In this document: piece after piece, positions 1-7,860 of the stretch
Numbering within the stretch: position 1 is the first letter of the stretch
Layout of the letters: each line of letters starts with the position of its first letter
Assembly: GCF_964218355.1 (NCBI RefSeq)
Contig: NZ_CAXPMC010000008.1
Location: 99,522 to 163,521, forward strand
Length of the DNA stretch: 64,000 nt
Direction of reading: 5' to 3'
Source: Ferrovibrio sp964218355
GTDB taxonomy: Bacteria; Pseudomonadota; Alphaproteobacteria; Ferrovibrionales; Ferrovibrionaceae
Program-made: the position numbers and the translations under genes
Notes under the pieces: generated by a model
Told to the model about the DNA's origin: nothing
Seen by the model: the letters and a program-made list of their open reading frames with translations, nothing else
Databases searched by the model: none

Positions 1-521
1 CCGATGGCGACGCAGGGGATTTCCATCAGCCCCGACCACCATTCGAGGATTTCCGGCTCGGCCCGGGTCTTCGGCTGCTTGGTGCCGGTGGGGAAAAACG
101 CTCCGAAGGCGACATAGTCGGCACCCGCCTCGCCGGCCTCCATGGCCAGGTGGCGGGAATTGTGACAGGTAACGCCGACGATGCGGTCGGGGCCGAGGAT
201 CCGGCGGGCCTCCGCATAGGGCGCGTCCTCCTGGCCGACATGCACGCCATCGGCGCCCAGCTTGATGGCCAGATCGGGCCGGTCATTGATCAGCAGGGCG
301 ACGTCATGGTCGTGGCAGACCGGCAGCACGGCCTCGGCGGCACGACGGAAAGCGTTGTCGGAAGCCGTGCGCTCGCCATCCTTCAGCCGCAGCTGCAGGC
401 AGGCGACGTCACCGGCGCCCAGCGCCGCCTTCAGGGCTTCCGCGAAGGCGGCCGGCTCGATGACCGGCGGCGAGATCAGGTACAGGCGTTGCGCAGGCAT
501 GGCGGCAGCGGCACTTGGCAT
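1..521 (-). CDS. thiE: thiamine phosphate synthase (partial, C-terminus outside window)
   Basis: The leftward frame reads from an ATG at 521 through the left edge without a stop, about 173 codons. It shows the ThiE TIM-barrel pattern: an early LYLISPP strand, LLINDRPDLAIKLGADGVHVGQ, a HNSRHLAMEAGEAGADYVAFGAFFPT segment (only short parts quoted), and KTRAEPEILEWW. The enzyme joins HMP-pyrophosphate and thiazole phosphate to make thiamine phosphate in the cytosol. An internal ATG at 500 (MPAQRLYLI) is an equally good start. The gene starts 4 nt after the stop of the hydrolase on the same strand, so the two are probably co-transcribed. The family assignment is firm; the exact start is uncertain. 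Confidence 0.88.
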   Translation of the reverse strand, partial: MPSAAAAMPAQRLYLISPPVIEPAAFAEALKAALGAGDVACLQLRLKDGERTASDNAFRRAAEAVLPVCHDHDVALLINDRPDLAIKLGADGVHVGQEDAPYAEARRILGPDRIVGVTCHNSRHLAMEAGEAGADYVAFGAFFPTGTKQPKTRAEPEILEWWSGLMEIPCVAI

Positions 522-525
522 GGGG

Positions 526-1320
526 TTATCCGGCAATGAAATCCTTCAGGGCATCCAGTGTCTCGTCAGGCCGCTCGCCCATCATCAGATGGCCGCAGCC
601 GGGCAGCACGTCGATCCGGCCCTGGCGGAATTCCTGTGCCCAGCCGCGCGCGGCACGCAGCGGCGTCATGATATCGCGTTCGCCGGCGATGATCTGCGCC
701 GGGCAGGCGGCAGCGGCCACCGCCGCCTTGCCGCCCTGATAGGCGTTGCAGGCGCGGAAACCCAGCGCCAGCGCCGTGCGCGGTGCGCGGTCGACCAGCC
801 GGATCGCGCCGGCCAGCAGATACTGGCCCGGCACCCGGTTGCCGCCGATCTGGTTGCTTTTCGCGATCATCCAGTCGTTCATCAGTTCGACCACCGTGTA
901 GGCGCCGCTGTCGGCCAGGGCCTGCAGTTCCGGATTCACCGCCATCGGGAAGGCGAAGCCGAGCAGCGAGATTCTCGAAACCCGGTCGGGATGGCGTGCG
1001 GCGGTTTCCAGCGCGATCAGGGCGCCCATGGAATGGCCGACCAGCACAGCCTGCTTCACGCCGGCGGCATCCAGCAGTTTCGGCATCCAGTCGGCGAAAG
1101 CCTCGACACTGTCGGGCATCGGGCCTTCCGAACGGCCGTTGCCCGGCAGGTCCAGCGCCAGCACCGAATATCCGTGATACGCGAACCAGCGGGTCTGCAG
1201 GGCCCAGACGGTATGGTCGCAGGCATTGCCGTGGATGAACACCACGACCGGCTGCCCTGCATCGAATTCCCGGCCGCCGGTGGCGGCAAAAACCTTCCGC
1301 CCCTCTACTTCAAGCCACAT
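526..1320 (-). CDS. alpha/beta hydrolase
   Basis: This is a 264-residue alpha/beta-hydrolase-fold protein. The oxyanion-hole HGNACDH motif lies near residue 30, the nucleophile elbow GHSMG places Ser97, the acid is probably Asp216 (GERDIMTP), and the base is His244 (GCGH). The full triad is present, so an active esterase or C-C hydrolase is likely, but the substrate cannot be read from the sequence. There is no signal peptide, so it should be cytoplasmic. It lies between metY and thiE on the same strand with short gaps, suggesting one leftward transcription unit; a link to sulfur or thiamine metabolism is only positional. Confidence 0.85.
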   Translation of the reverse strand: MWLEVEGRKVFAATGGREFDAGQPVVVFIHGNACDHTVWALQTRWFAYHGYSVLALDLPGNGRSEGPMPDSVEAFADWMPKLLDAAGVKQAVLVGHSMGALIALETAARHPDRVSRISLLGFAFPMAVNPELQALADSGAYTVVELMNDWMIAKSNQIGGNRVPGQYLLAGAIRLVDRAPRTALALGFRACNAYQGGKAAVAAAACPAQIIAGERDIMTPLRAARGWAQEFRQGRIDVLPGCGHLMMGERPDETLDALKDFIAG

Positions 1321-1341
1321 CTGCGTTTCCCCGTCCTGTCG

Positions 1342-2655
1342 TTATTCCGCCGCCGCCTTGACCGCCTTCGCCGCGGCGCGCAGGGCCTGGTTAAGATCGT
1401 CGGTCAGGTCCTGCACGTCCTCGAGGCCGACCGACAGCCGCACCAGGTCCTCGCCGATCCCGGCCGCCTTCAGCTCGGCGGCGCTCATCTGCTGGTGAGT
1501 GGTGCTGGCCGGATGGATCACCAGCGACTTGGCGTCGCCGACATTGGCCAGGTGCGAGAAAATCTGCAGATTCTCGATCAGCGCCCGGCCGGCCGCACGG
1601 CCGCCCTTGACGCCGAAACTGAAAATCGCACCGCAGCCCCTGGGCAGCAGTTTCTGCGCCAGCGCATGGTCGGGATGTTCGGGCAGGTCCGGATACGACA
1701 CCCAGCCCACGGCCGGATGCGCCTTCAGGAAGTCGACCACCTTCCGCGCATTCGCGACATGGCGTTCCATGCGCAGATGCAGGGTCTCGACGCCCTGCAG
1801 GATGTTGAAGGCGTTGGTCGGCGACAGGCAGGCACCGAAATCGCGCAGGCCTTCGGCGCGCGCGCGCATGATGAAGGCGGCGGGGCCAAACTCCTCGGCG
1901 AAATCGAGGCCATGGTAACCTGCGTAAGGCTCGGTCAGGGTCGGGAACTTGCCAGACGCCTCCCAGTCGAAACGGCCCGAGTCAATCAGCGCGCCGCCGA
2001 TGGCGACGCCATGGCCGCCGAGGAACTTGGTCGCCGAATGCATCACCAGATCGGCACCGTGCTCGAAGCCGCGGAACAGGTAGGGCGTGGCAAAGGTGCA
2101 GTCCAGCATCAGCGGCAGGCCGGCATCGTGGGCAATCTGCGCCACCGCCGGCACATCCAGGACCTCGAGGCCGGGATTTCCGAGAATCTCGCCGAAGACC
2201 AGCCGCGTCTCGGGCCGGATCGCCGCCTTCCAGGCCGCGTGATCGCGCGGATCGACGAAGCTGGTGGTGATGCCGAAGCGCGGCAGGGTATGGACGAGGA
2301 TGTTGTAGCTGCCGCCATAGATGTTGCGCGAGGCAACGATATGGCCGCCCTGCCCCATCAGCGTGGCGATGGCGAGATGCAGGGCCGCCTGGCCGGAACT
2401 GGTACAGACCGCGCCGACGCCGCCTTCCAGTGCCGCCAGCCGCTCCTCCAGCACCGCCACCGTCGGGTTGGAGATGCGCGAATAGATATGGCCGCCGCGT
2501 TCGAGGTTGAACAGGGCCGCCGCATGGTCGGTATCGCGGAAGACATAGGAGGTGGTCTGGTAGATCGGCACGGCGCGCGCGCCGGTGGCCGGATCGGGCT
2601 GCTGGCCCGCATGCAGGCTGAGCGTGTCGAAGCGGTGGAATTTCGGTTCCAGCAT
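1342..2655 (-). CDS. metY: O-acetylhomoserine aminocarboxypropyltransferase (sulfhydrylase)
   Basis: This is a 437-residue PLP enzyme of the Cys/Met metabolism family, the usual length for MetY rather than the shorter MetZ or MetB. The Schiff-base lysine is Lys210 in SATKFLGG, the PLP-contacting Asp is Asp185 (LMLDCTF), and the tyrosine/arginine phosphate-binding region YSRISNPT is at 58-65. It condenses O-acetylhomoserine with sulfide (or methanethiol) in methionine synthesis. The 5' leader contains a strong leftward terminator (2748-2790), implying regulation by attenuation. The metY call rests on family resemblance; use of O-succinylhomoserine cannot be excluded. Confidence 0.9.
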   Translation of the reverse strand: MLEPKFHRFDTLSLHAGQQPDPATGARAVPIYQTTSYVFRDTDHAAALFNLERGGHIYSRISNPTVAVLEERLAALEGGVGAVCTSSGQAALHLAIATLMGQGGHIVASRNIYGGSYNILVHTLPRFGITTSFVDPRDHAAWKAAIRPETRLVFGEILGNPGLEVLDVPAVAQIAHDAGLPLMLDCTFATPYLFRGFEHGADLVMHSATKFLGGHGVAIGGALIDSGRFDWEASGKFPTLTEPYAGYHGLDFAEEFGPAAFIMRARAEGLRDFGACLSPTNAFNILQGVETLHLRMERHVANARKVVDFLKAHPAVGWVSYPDLPEHPDHALAQKLLPRGCGAIFSFGVKGGRAAGRALIENLQIFSHLANVGDAKSLVIHPASTTHQQMSAAELKAAGIGEDLVRLSVGLEDVQDLTDDLNQALRAAAKAVKAAAE

Positions 2656-2747
2656 GGCGTCTGCTCCCTGCCCGGCCGGATGCTTCGCGGATCGTTGCCG
2701 GGCCGGCGGGCTGACTGAAGATCGTACCGGGTGTCTCCGGGCCGGGC

Positions 2748-2790
2748 AAAAAAAGTGGGCCGTTCCGTCCGACTGGATGGAACGACCCCG
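2748..2790 (-). terminator. rho-independent terminator inside the metY leader (attenuator)
   Basis: Read leftward, a 10-bp stem (GGGUCGUUCC with GGAACGGCCC, positions 2788-2779 and 2766-2757) is followed by seven U residues (2754-2748). The fourth pair is G-U in the leftward RNA but would be a C-A mismatch in the rightward RNA, so the hairpin belongs to the minus strand. It lies about 95 nt upstream of the metY start with no leftward gene to end there, so it probably works as a conditional terminator. GGAUGGAA at 2875-2868 could pair with UUCCAUCC (2782-2775) and block it; that 8-bp match may be chance. Confidence 0.7.
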
Positions 2791-2819
2791 ACATCTGCCT
2801 CAACCTCGAAACTCCCGCG

Positions 2820-2849
2820 ATTAATCCATGCCGGGAGTACCCTAGTCAA
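2820..2849 (-). promoter_or_regulatory. candidate metY promoter with overlapping inverted repeat
   Basis: On the minus strand a TTGACT (-35, 2849-2844) is separated by 18 nt from ATTAAT (-10, 2825-2820). An inverted repeat ACTCCCG/CGGGAGT (2838-2832 and 2817-2811) brackets the -10 element, as an operator would, or folds as the first leader hairpin. Which of these holds depends on the true transcription start, which is not known. Confidence 0.4.
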
Positions 2850-2878
2850 GCAGGTGTAACAATCTGTTTCCATCCCGC

Positions 2879-2912
2879 AAAAAGAGCGGCCGTCGGGATG
2901 ACCCGACGGCCG
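2879..2912 (-). terminator. second leftward terminator hairpin upstream of metY
   Basis: There is a perfect 11-bp stem CGGCCGTCGGG/CCCGACGGCCG (2887-2897 and 2902-2912) with an ATGA loop. Read leftward it is followed by CUC and five U residues (2883-2879). No annotated leftward gene ends here: the neighbour to the right (tetR) is transcribed rightward. It could be a second element of a long metY leader, a block to antisense transcription, or the relic of a lost gene. Confidence 0.6.
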
Positions 2913-2961
2913 AGGTCAAACACAACAGGGAGGAAACCATTGACCGGGCCGAGTATGCCGA

Positions 2962-2982
2962 TCACGGCTTAAAAAACCGTGA
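2962..2982. promoter_or_regulatory. inverted repeat upstream of tetR-type gene
   Basis: TCACGG and CCGTGA arms (2962-2967, 2977-2982) flank an AT-rich CTTAAAAAA centre, 67 nt before the downstream TetR start at 3049. Position and symmetry fit an autoregulatory operator, but a random 6-bp repeat is possible. Confidence 0.3.
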
Positions 2983-3030
2983 AATGCCGGGCTCCGGCGC
3001 GCCCGGCGGCAGGATGGACAGGCCGGGGCG

Positions 3031-3687
3031 ATGCTGTATGGTCGCGCCATGATCCCGCGCAAAGCCATCGCCGCCGCCGAAGCCGGGGCCAGCTCCGCCG
3101 GAGCGGCCCCGCAGGAGCCGGTGCAGGACCGCCTGCTGGATGCGGCGCTGACCTGTTTCCGCCGCATGGGCGGTAAGCGCACGCGGATCGAGGATATTGC
3201 CGCTGAAGCCGGTCTGGCCCGGACGGCGATCTATCGCTACTACCCCAACAAACGGGCCATCATCGCGGCCCTGGCGACCCGCTGGCTGGCCGCCGATGAG
3301 GCCCGCCTCGCCGATATCGCCCGCGACAGCGGCCGCAGTCCGGCCGCCCGGCTGCAGGCCTTCCTGCTCGCCGATGCCGAAAACACCCGGCATTACCTGG
3401 CGGATCCCTGTCTGGTCGAGGTTCTCGACGAGGTGATGCGCAATATCGCCGTCGTCATGCGGCAGCACCGCTCGCATGTCCGCCGCCATCTGGCGGGCCT
3501 GCTGGCCGAGGGCCGCGAGGCCGGGGCGTTCCGGGTCGGTGCCGCCGATGCCCAGGCACTGGCGATCGACGACCTGATGGCCAGCTTCCATGCGCCGCAG
3601 CTTGCGGCGATGTTCGACAGAGATTCCTGGCGCGCACGCGCCGAAACGGCCGTCGACATGATCCTGCGGGCTGTCCGTAGCCGCTAG
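3031..3687 (+). CDS. TetR family transcriptional regulator
   Basis: This is a 218-residue protein with a typical N-terminal TetR DNA-binding domain: helix 1 near residues 31-47, then the helix-turn-helix at about 52-71 (RIEDIAAEAGLARTAIYRYY). A helical ligand-binding region with no recognisable specificity follows. An alternative start at 3049 (MIPRKAIAAAE) gives 212 residues and may be the real one. It is divergent from metY, although metY is not an obvious target. An inverted repeat at 2962-2982 may be its operator. Confidence 0.85.
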   Translation: MLYGRAMIPRKAIAAAEAGASSAGAAPQEPVQDRLLDAALTCFRRMGGKRTRIEDIAAEAGLARTAIYRYYPNKRAIIAALATRWLAADEARLADIARDSGRSPAARLQAFLLADAENTRHYLADPCLVEVLDEVMRNIAVVMRQHRSHVRRHLAGLLAEGREAGAFRVGAADAQALAIDDLMASFHAPQLAAMFDRDSWRARAETAVDMILRAVRSR

Positions 3688-3704
3688 CTGGCCGGCATCG
3701 CAGT

Positions 3705-3733
3705 TTGACATTTGACATATTTTGTCTTATGTC
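3705..3733 (+). promoter_or_regulatory. candidate sigma-70 promoter
   Basis: TTGACA (3705-3710) is followed 17 nt later by TATGTC (3728-3733). TTTGACAT occurs twice in tandem. The predicted start of transcription falls at about 3740, on the ATG of the next reading frame, which would make that message leaderless. The sequence is AT-rich against a GC-rich background. Confidence 0.4.
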
Positions 3734-3739
3734 TTGGAA

Positions 3740-4243
3740 ATGTCCCCGCTGCAGAAAGCCGTTATCCGCCGGACCATGTCTGCGCTGCTGACCATATCGG
3801 CGGCCCTTGCGATGCATCCTGCCCTGGGCGGTGCCAGCTTTGCCTGGTCGCGGCTGCTGGCAGCGCTGGCCACGAGAACAAAGCGGATCGGTCCGGCGAC
3901 CGGCCTGCCGGCGCTCGGTGCCGCCTGGCAGCGCGGCTTCGCCAGCCCGAAACAGGTGCCGGTGACCGCCGTGACCGCCGACACCGTCCTGGCCCGGATC
4001 GATACTCCCTGCCCGCTGCGCGGCACCGGCCGCACGGCTGCCTGCTGGCGGATGATGGAATACGACCGGGCCGTGGCGGCGGCGGCCGGCGGCCAGTTCG
4101 TGGTGCTGGAAAGCCAGGCCGAGCCGGGCGTCACCGCCTGCCGGGTTGCCCTGCGCCTGGCCGGGCAGCCCATGGACGACCTGGTTCCGGCGCATATCCG
4201 CGCGCCGGAGGCCGGGCTGCGGGGCCGAGCCCTCAGGTCTTGA
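3740..4243 (+). CDS. hypothetical protein with N-terminal signal-like segment
   Basis: I do not recognise this family. The 167-residue frame begins with a basic stretch (KAVIRRT) and a hydrophobic run (MSALLTISAALAMHPAL), resembling a signal peptide or membrane anchor. The mature part contains three cysteines (TPCPLRG, TAACWRMMEY, VTACRV). No clear ribosome-binding site precedes the ATG, but the promoter at 3705-3733 fits a leaderless transcript. A TTG at 3722 is an alternative start. Its last 11 bp overlap the 3' end of the convergent DUF1192 gene. Confidence 0.5.
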   Translation: MSPLQKAVIRRTMSALLTISAALAMHPALGGASFAWSRLLAALATRTKRIGPATGLPALGAAWQRGFASPKQVPVTAVTADTVLARIDTPCPLRGTGRTAACWRMMEYDRAVAAAAGGQFVVLESQAEPGVTACRVALRLAGQPMDDLVPAHIRAPEAGLRGRALRS

Positions 4244-4409
4244 AGAAGCCCGCCGCGGTGCCGCGCGCGGCCTGCTTGGCCCTGATCACCTCGCGGATCG
4301 TGGCAATTTCCGCCTCCAGTTCGGCGATACGGCCCTCGAGATCCTCGATCGACATCACGTCGTATTTCGGTGCCGCCGGCCGGCGTGTCGTAGCCTCGTC
4401 CCAGTCCAT
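4233..4409 (-). CDS. DUF1192 family protein
   Basis: This 58-residue protein starts at an ATG preceded by a good ribosome-binding site (GGGAGGACGAC). It carries the DUF1192 signature: MSIEDLEGRIAELEAEIATI from residue 19, then IREVIRAKQAARGTAAGFFK to near the end. The charged central helix looks like a short coiled coil. The family is restricted largely to Alphaproteobacteria and its function is unknown. It lies in the same neighbourhood as a quinone oxidoreductase and trcR, an arrangement I recall from other alphaproteobacteria. Its 3' end overlaps the opposite-strand frame by 11 bp. Confidence 0.85.
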   Translation of the reverse strand: MDWDEATTRRPAAPKYDVMSIEDLEGRIAELEAEIATIREVIRAKQAARGTAAGFFKT

Positions 4410-4561
4410 GTCGTCCTCCCGTCGCGGCGCCCGTTTCCCGGCGGTCCGAGACTAGCGGCATTGCGGCGCCCCGCTCAATCCCGGCCGCCACCAAATCCTG
4501 CTATACTCCGCGATCCGCCGCCCTAATCTTGGGCGTGCCTCCCTTCCCGCCCCGAGTTCCC

Positions 4562-5773
4562 ATGCCCGAAAACAATTCTGCCGCGCCGGCCGCCGAAGCC
4601 CCGGCGATGACCGGCTTTCTGACCTTCGTCTTTGCCGCCGCCTGCGGCCTGGTGGCCGCCAATCTCTATTACGCCCAGCCGCTGATCGGCCTGATTGCGC
4701 CGGATATCGGCCTGAGCGACACGCTGGCCGGCTTCGTGGTGACGGTCACGCAGATCGGCTATGGCATCGCGCTGCTGCTGATCGCGCCGCTGGGCGACAA
4801 GCTGGAAAACCGCCGGCTTATCCTGGTCACGCTGATCGCCGCCGGCATTGCCCTCGCCGGCATGGCGTTCACTGCTCATCCGCTGCCCTTCCTGACGGCC
4901 GCCTTCCTGATCGGGCTGACTTCGGTCGGCGCCCAGCTGCTGGTGCCCTTCGCTGCCCATCTGGCACCCGACCACCGGCGCGGCCGCATCATCGGCAACA
5001 TCATGGCAGGTCTGATGCTCGGCATCCTGCTGGCGCGGCCACTGTCGAGCCTGCTGACCGACCTGTTCGGCTGGCGCGCGGTGTTCGGCATCATGGCCGG
5101 CGCCATGCTGCTGCTGGCGGGGCTGCTCGCGTTGCTGCTGCCCCGGCGGCAGCCGCAGACGCAGCTGTCCTACGGTCGCATCCTGCACTCGCTGTTCGGC
5201 CTGCTGCGCGGCAATGCGGTGCTGCGGCGGCGGGCGGCCTATCATGTGCCGCTGTTTGCCGCCTTCAGCCTGTTCTGGACTGCCGTGCCGCTGCTGCTGG
5301 CGGGGCCGGATTTCGGCCTCAGCCAGCGCGGCATCGCGCTGTTCGCACTGGCCGGCGCCTCGGGGGCCGTGGCGGCGCCGCTTGCCGGCCGCTGGGCCGA
5401 TCGCGGCTGGGGCCGCTTCACCACCGGACTGGCGATGGTGCTGGTGGCGCTCAGTTTCCCGGCGGCCTGGTTCGGGGCCGAACTGCGGATGCTGCCCCTG
5501 CTCGTGCTGGCGGCGATTGCGCTGGATTTCGGCGTACAGGCCAATCTGGTCACCGGCCAGCGCGCGCTGTTTGCCCAGGCCCCCGAGGCCCGCAACCGCC
5601 TGAACGGCCTGTATATCGCCAGTTTCTTCTTCGGCGGTGCCGCCGGTTCGGTGCTGGCCAGCGTCAGCTACACCCATGGCGGCTGGACCGCCACCGCACT
5701 GACCGGCCTGGCCCTGCCGCTGCTGTCGCTGCTGGCCTTTGCCGGCGAATTCCGGCGCGCCCCGGCGGACTGA
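4562..5773 (+). CDS. MFS transporter
   Basis: This is a 403-residue major facilitator superfamily protein with about 12 hydrophobic segments. The cytoplasmic loop between TM2 and TM3 carries the MFS motif region GDKLENRR. The N-terminal YYAQPLIG motif after TM1 is typical of the YgaY/Bcr-like drug and metabolite exporter subgroup. I chose the ATG at 4562 (MPENNSAAP) over an upstream TTG at 4529. A proton-driven inner-membrane exporter is likely; the substrate is unknown. Confidence 0.85.
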   Translation: MPENNSAAPAAEAPAMTGFLTFVFAAACGLVAANLYYAQPLIGLIAPDIGLSDTLAGFVVTVTQIGYGIALLLIAPLGDKLENRRLILVTLIAAGIALAGMAFTAHPLPFLTAAFLIGLTSVGAQLLVPFAAHLAPDHRRGRIIGNIMAGLMLGILLARPLSSLLTDLFGWRAVFGIMAGAMLLLAGLLALLLPRRQPQTQLSYGRILHSLFGLLRGNAVLRRRAAYHVPLFAAFSLFWTAVPLLLAGPDFGLSQRGIALFALAGASGAVAAPLAGRWADRGWGRFTTGLAMVLVALSFPAAWFGAELRMLPLLVLAAIALDFGVQANLVTGQRALFAQAPEARNRLNGLYIASFFFGGAAGSVLASVSYTHGGWTATALTGLALPLLSLLAFAGEFRRAPAD

Positions 5774-5850
5774 GCGCCGCATGCTTGCCGGATCGCGCCC
5801 GGGCCGTTAGATCACGAAGACCATTCAGAAAGCGCACCGGAGGAAACCGC

Positions 5851-6846
5851 ATGCTGCCGCAGGAGATGACCGTCATCGAGATCAGCCAGCCGGGCGGGCC
5901 CGAGGTGCTGAAGCCGGCGCCGCGGCCGATGGCGCAGCCGGCGGCCGGCGAGGTGCTGATCAGGGTGGCCGCAGCCGGCGTGAACCGCCCCGACGTGCTG
6001 CAGCGCCAGGGCATGTATCCGCCGCCGCCCGATGCGCCCGACTATCCGGGCCTGGAAGTGGCCGGCGAGATCGTTGCGCTGGGCCGCGACGTGGCGCGCT
6101 GGAAGGTCGGCGACCGGGTCTGCGCGCTGGTCGCCGGCGGCGGCTATGCCACCTACTGCGTCGCCCCTGCCGAGCAATGCCTGCCGGTACCGGCCGGGCT
6201 GGGCATGGCGGAGGCGGCCGCCCTGCCGGAGAACTGGTTCACCGTGTGGACCAACATCGCCGACCGCGGCCGGCTGGCTGCCGGCGAGAGCATCCTGATC
6301 CATGGCGGCGCCTCCGGCATCGGCGTGGCGGCGATCCAGCTGGCGAAGCTGCTGGGGGCCGGAAAGATCTACGTCACCGCCGGCACCGACGAGAAATGCC
6401 GCTACTGCGAGGAACTGGGCGCCGATGCCGCCATCAACTACAAGACCGGGGATTTCGCCGCCCGCATCGGCGAACTGACCGGCGGCCGCGGCGTCGACGT
6501 CATTCTCGACATGGTGGGCGGCAAGTATTTCACCCCCAATATCAAGAGCCTGGCGGAAGAGGGCCGGCTGGTGATCATTGCCGTGCAGGGCGGCCCCAAG
6601 GGCGAGGGCGACCTGAGCCTGGTGATGCGCCGGCGGCTGACGGTGACCGGCTCGACCCTGCGGCCCCGGCCGGTGGCCTTCAAGGGTGCGATCGCCCGGG
6701 CGCTGGAGGAAAAGGTCTGGCCGGCCCTGGCCGACGGCCGGGTGCGGGCCATCATCGACTCCCGCTTCCCGCTGGAGCAGGCGGCGGCGGCCCATGCCCG
6801 GATCGATCATGGCGACCATGTCGGCAAAGTGCTTCTAATTGTTTGA
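5851..6846 (+). CDS. NAD(P)H-quinone oxidoreductase (zeta-crystallin/PIG3-like)
   Basis: This is a 331-residue zinc-free medium-chain dehydrogenase. The N-terminal catalytic domain includes AAGVNRPDVLQRQGMYPPPP (residues 42-60), and the Rossmann nucleotide-binding motif HGGASGIGVAA is at about 151-161. DVILDMVGG and RLTVTGSTLRPR are typical of the PIG3/quinone oxidoreductase group. It probably reduces quinones with NADPH in the cytosol. The ATG at 5851 has a strong ribosome-binding site (GGAGGAAAC). A hairpin at 6868-6895 follows the stop. Confidence 0.9.
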   Translation: MLPQEMTVIEISQPGGPEVLKPAPRPMAQPAAGEVLIRVAAAGVNRPDVLQRQGMYPPPPDAPDYPGLEVAGEIVALGRDVARWKVGDRVCALVAGGGYATYCVAPAEQCLPVPAGLGMAEAAALPENWFTVWTNIADRGRLAAGESILIHGGASGIGVAAIQLAKLLGAGKIYVTAGTDEKCRYCEELGADAAINYKTGDFAARIGELTGGRGVDVILDMVGGKYFTPNIKSLAEEGRLVIIAVQGGPKGEGDLSLVMRRRLTVTGSTLRPRPVAFKGAIARALEEKVWPALADGRVRAIIDSRFPLEQAAAAHARIDHGDHVGKVLLIV

Positions 6847-6867
6847 TAGTAATACTAAAATATAAAA

Positions 6868-6905
6868 AACCGGGTGGTTGCGCCCCCGCCCGGTTCCACT
6901 ATATT
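6868..6905 (+). promoter_or_regulatory. hairpin after quinone oxidoreductase overlapping a candidate trcR promoter
   Basis: A 10-bp stem AACCGGGTGG/CCGCCCGGTT (6868-6877, 6886-6895) contains one pair that is U-G only in the rightward RNA, so it probably acts on the plus strand as a weak terminator (no clean U-tract). Within the same stretch, TTGCGC (6878-6883) and TATATT (6900-6905), 16 nt apart, make a candidate promoter for trcR. The upstream 20 bp are unusually AT-rich. Confidence 0.4.
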
Positions 6906-6976
6906 GTCGCCCGATTTTTCCGCTCACGCGGCCGACCGCTGACTAGCCGGCCGGCCGCACCAGGAGGATTTTACCC

Positions 6977-7720
6977 ATGGCATTGCCCTTGATGCCCAAA
7001 GCCACCGCCGTGTGGCTGATCGACAATACCAAGCTGACCTTCGACCAGATCGCCCGCTTCTGCGGCCTGCATCCGCTCGAGGTGAAGGGTATTGCCGATG
7101 GCGAGGTGGCCGTGGGCATCGTCGGGCTCGATCCGGTCGCCAACAGCCAGGTCGCGGCCGAGGAAATCGCCCGCTGCGAGGCCGATGCCGCCGCCGACCT
7201 GAAGCTGCTGGCGCCGACCGTGCCGGTCCAGCGCCAGAAGACCAAGGGCGCGAAATACACGCCGCTGTCGAAGCGCCAGGATCGCCCCGATGCCATCGCC
7301 TGGCTGCTGAAGTATCATCCGGAAGTGCCCGATGCGCAGGTCCAGAAGCTGCTCGGCACCACCAAGGCGACCATCGATTCCGTGCGCAACCGCACGCACT
7401 GGAACCATGCCAACATCAAGCCGCGCGATCCGGTCAGCCTCGGCATCTGCAGCCAGGCCGAACTCGACCGCACGCTGATCCTGGCCGCCAAGCGCAGGGA
7501 AAACCGCGAGAAGCGCGAGGCCCGCGCCGCCCGCAAGGCGAATGCCGAGGCCGGCGCCGGCGCGATGCCCGCCGCTGAAATCCCTGCCGCCGAAATCCCC
7601 GCTGCCGACCTGCCGGAAAGTGCGGCAGCCGCAGCCCCGCAGTCCGAGCCGACCATTGCCGATGTGTTCGGCACCGGTCCCGCCGATGACGGCGACAGCG
7701 ACAGCGACCGCCGGGACTGA
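6977..7720 (+). CDS. trcR: cell cycle transcriptional regulator TrcR (DUF1013 family)
   Basis: This 247-residue protein opens with the highly conserved DUF1013 block (PLMPKATAVWLIDNTKLTFD, residues 3-22). A helix-turn-helix-like DQIARFCGLHPLEVKGIADG follows, then RQDRPDAIAWLLKYHPEVPD and a second putative HTH (KLLGTTKATIDSVRNR). The family is an essential, cell-cycle-controlled transcription regulator in Caulobacter and relatives. The C-terminus is an Ala/Pro tail with an AAEIP repeat and a terminal acidic patch. The start has an AGGAGG ribosome-binding site. The family is certain; the regulatory role is by analogy. Confidence 0.9.
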   Translation: MALPLMPKATAVWLIDNTKLTFDQIARFCGLHPLEVKGIADGEVAVGIVGLDPVANSQVAAEEIARCEADAAADLKLLAPTVPVQRQKTKGAKYTPLSKRQDRPDAIAWLLKYHPEVPDAQVQKLLGTTKATIDSVRNRTHWNHANIKPRDPVSLGICSQAELDRTLILAAKRRENREKREARAARKANAEAGAGAMPAAEIPAAEIPAADLPESAAAAAPQSEPTIADVFGTGPADDGDSDSDRRD

Positions 7721-7860
7721 ACCGAACCATCCATGCCGATTGGTGCGCCCGGGAACGGGCCTAGGCGCCGCGTTCGCTTTCCGCTATAGCCTTTGGCGGG
7801 AGAAAAGCCCGCGCAAGAGGCAGCTCGCATTTTATCCAGAATCTGGCAGGGGTCCGGGGG

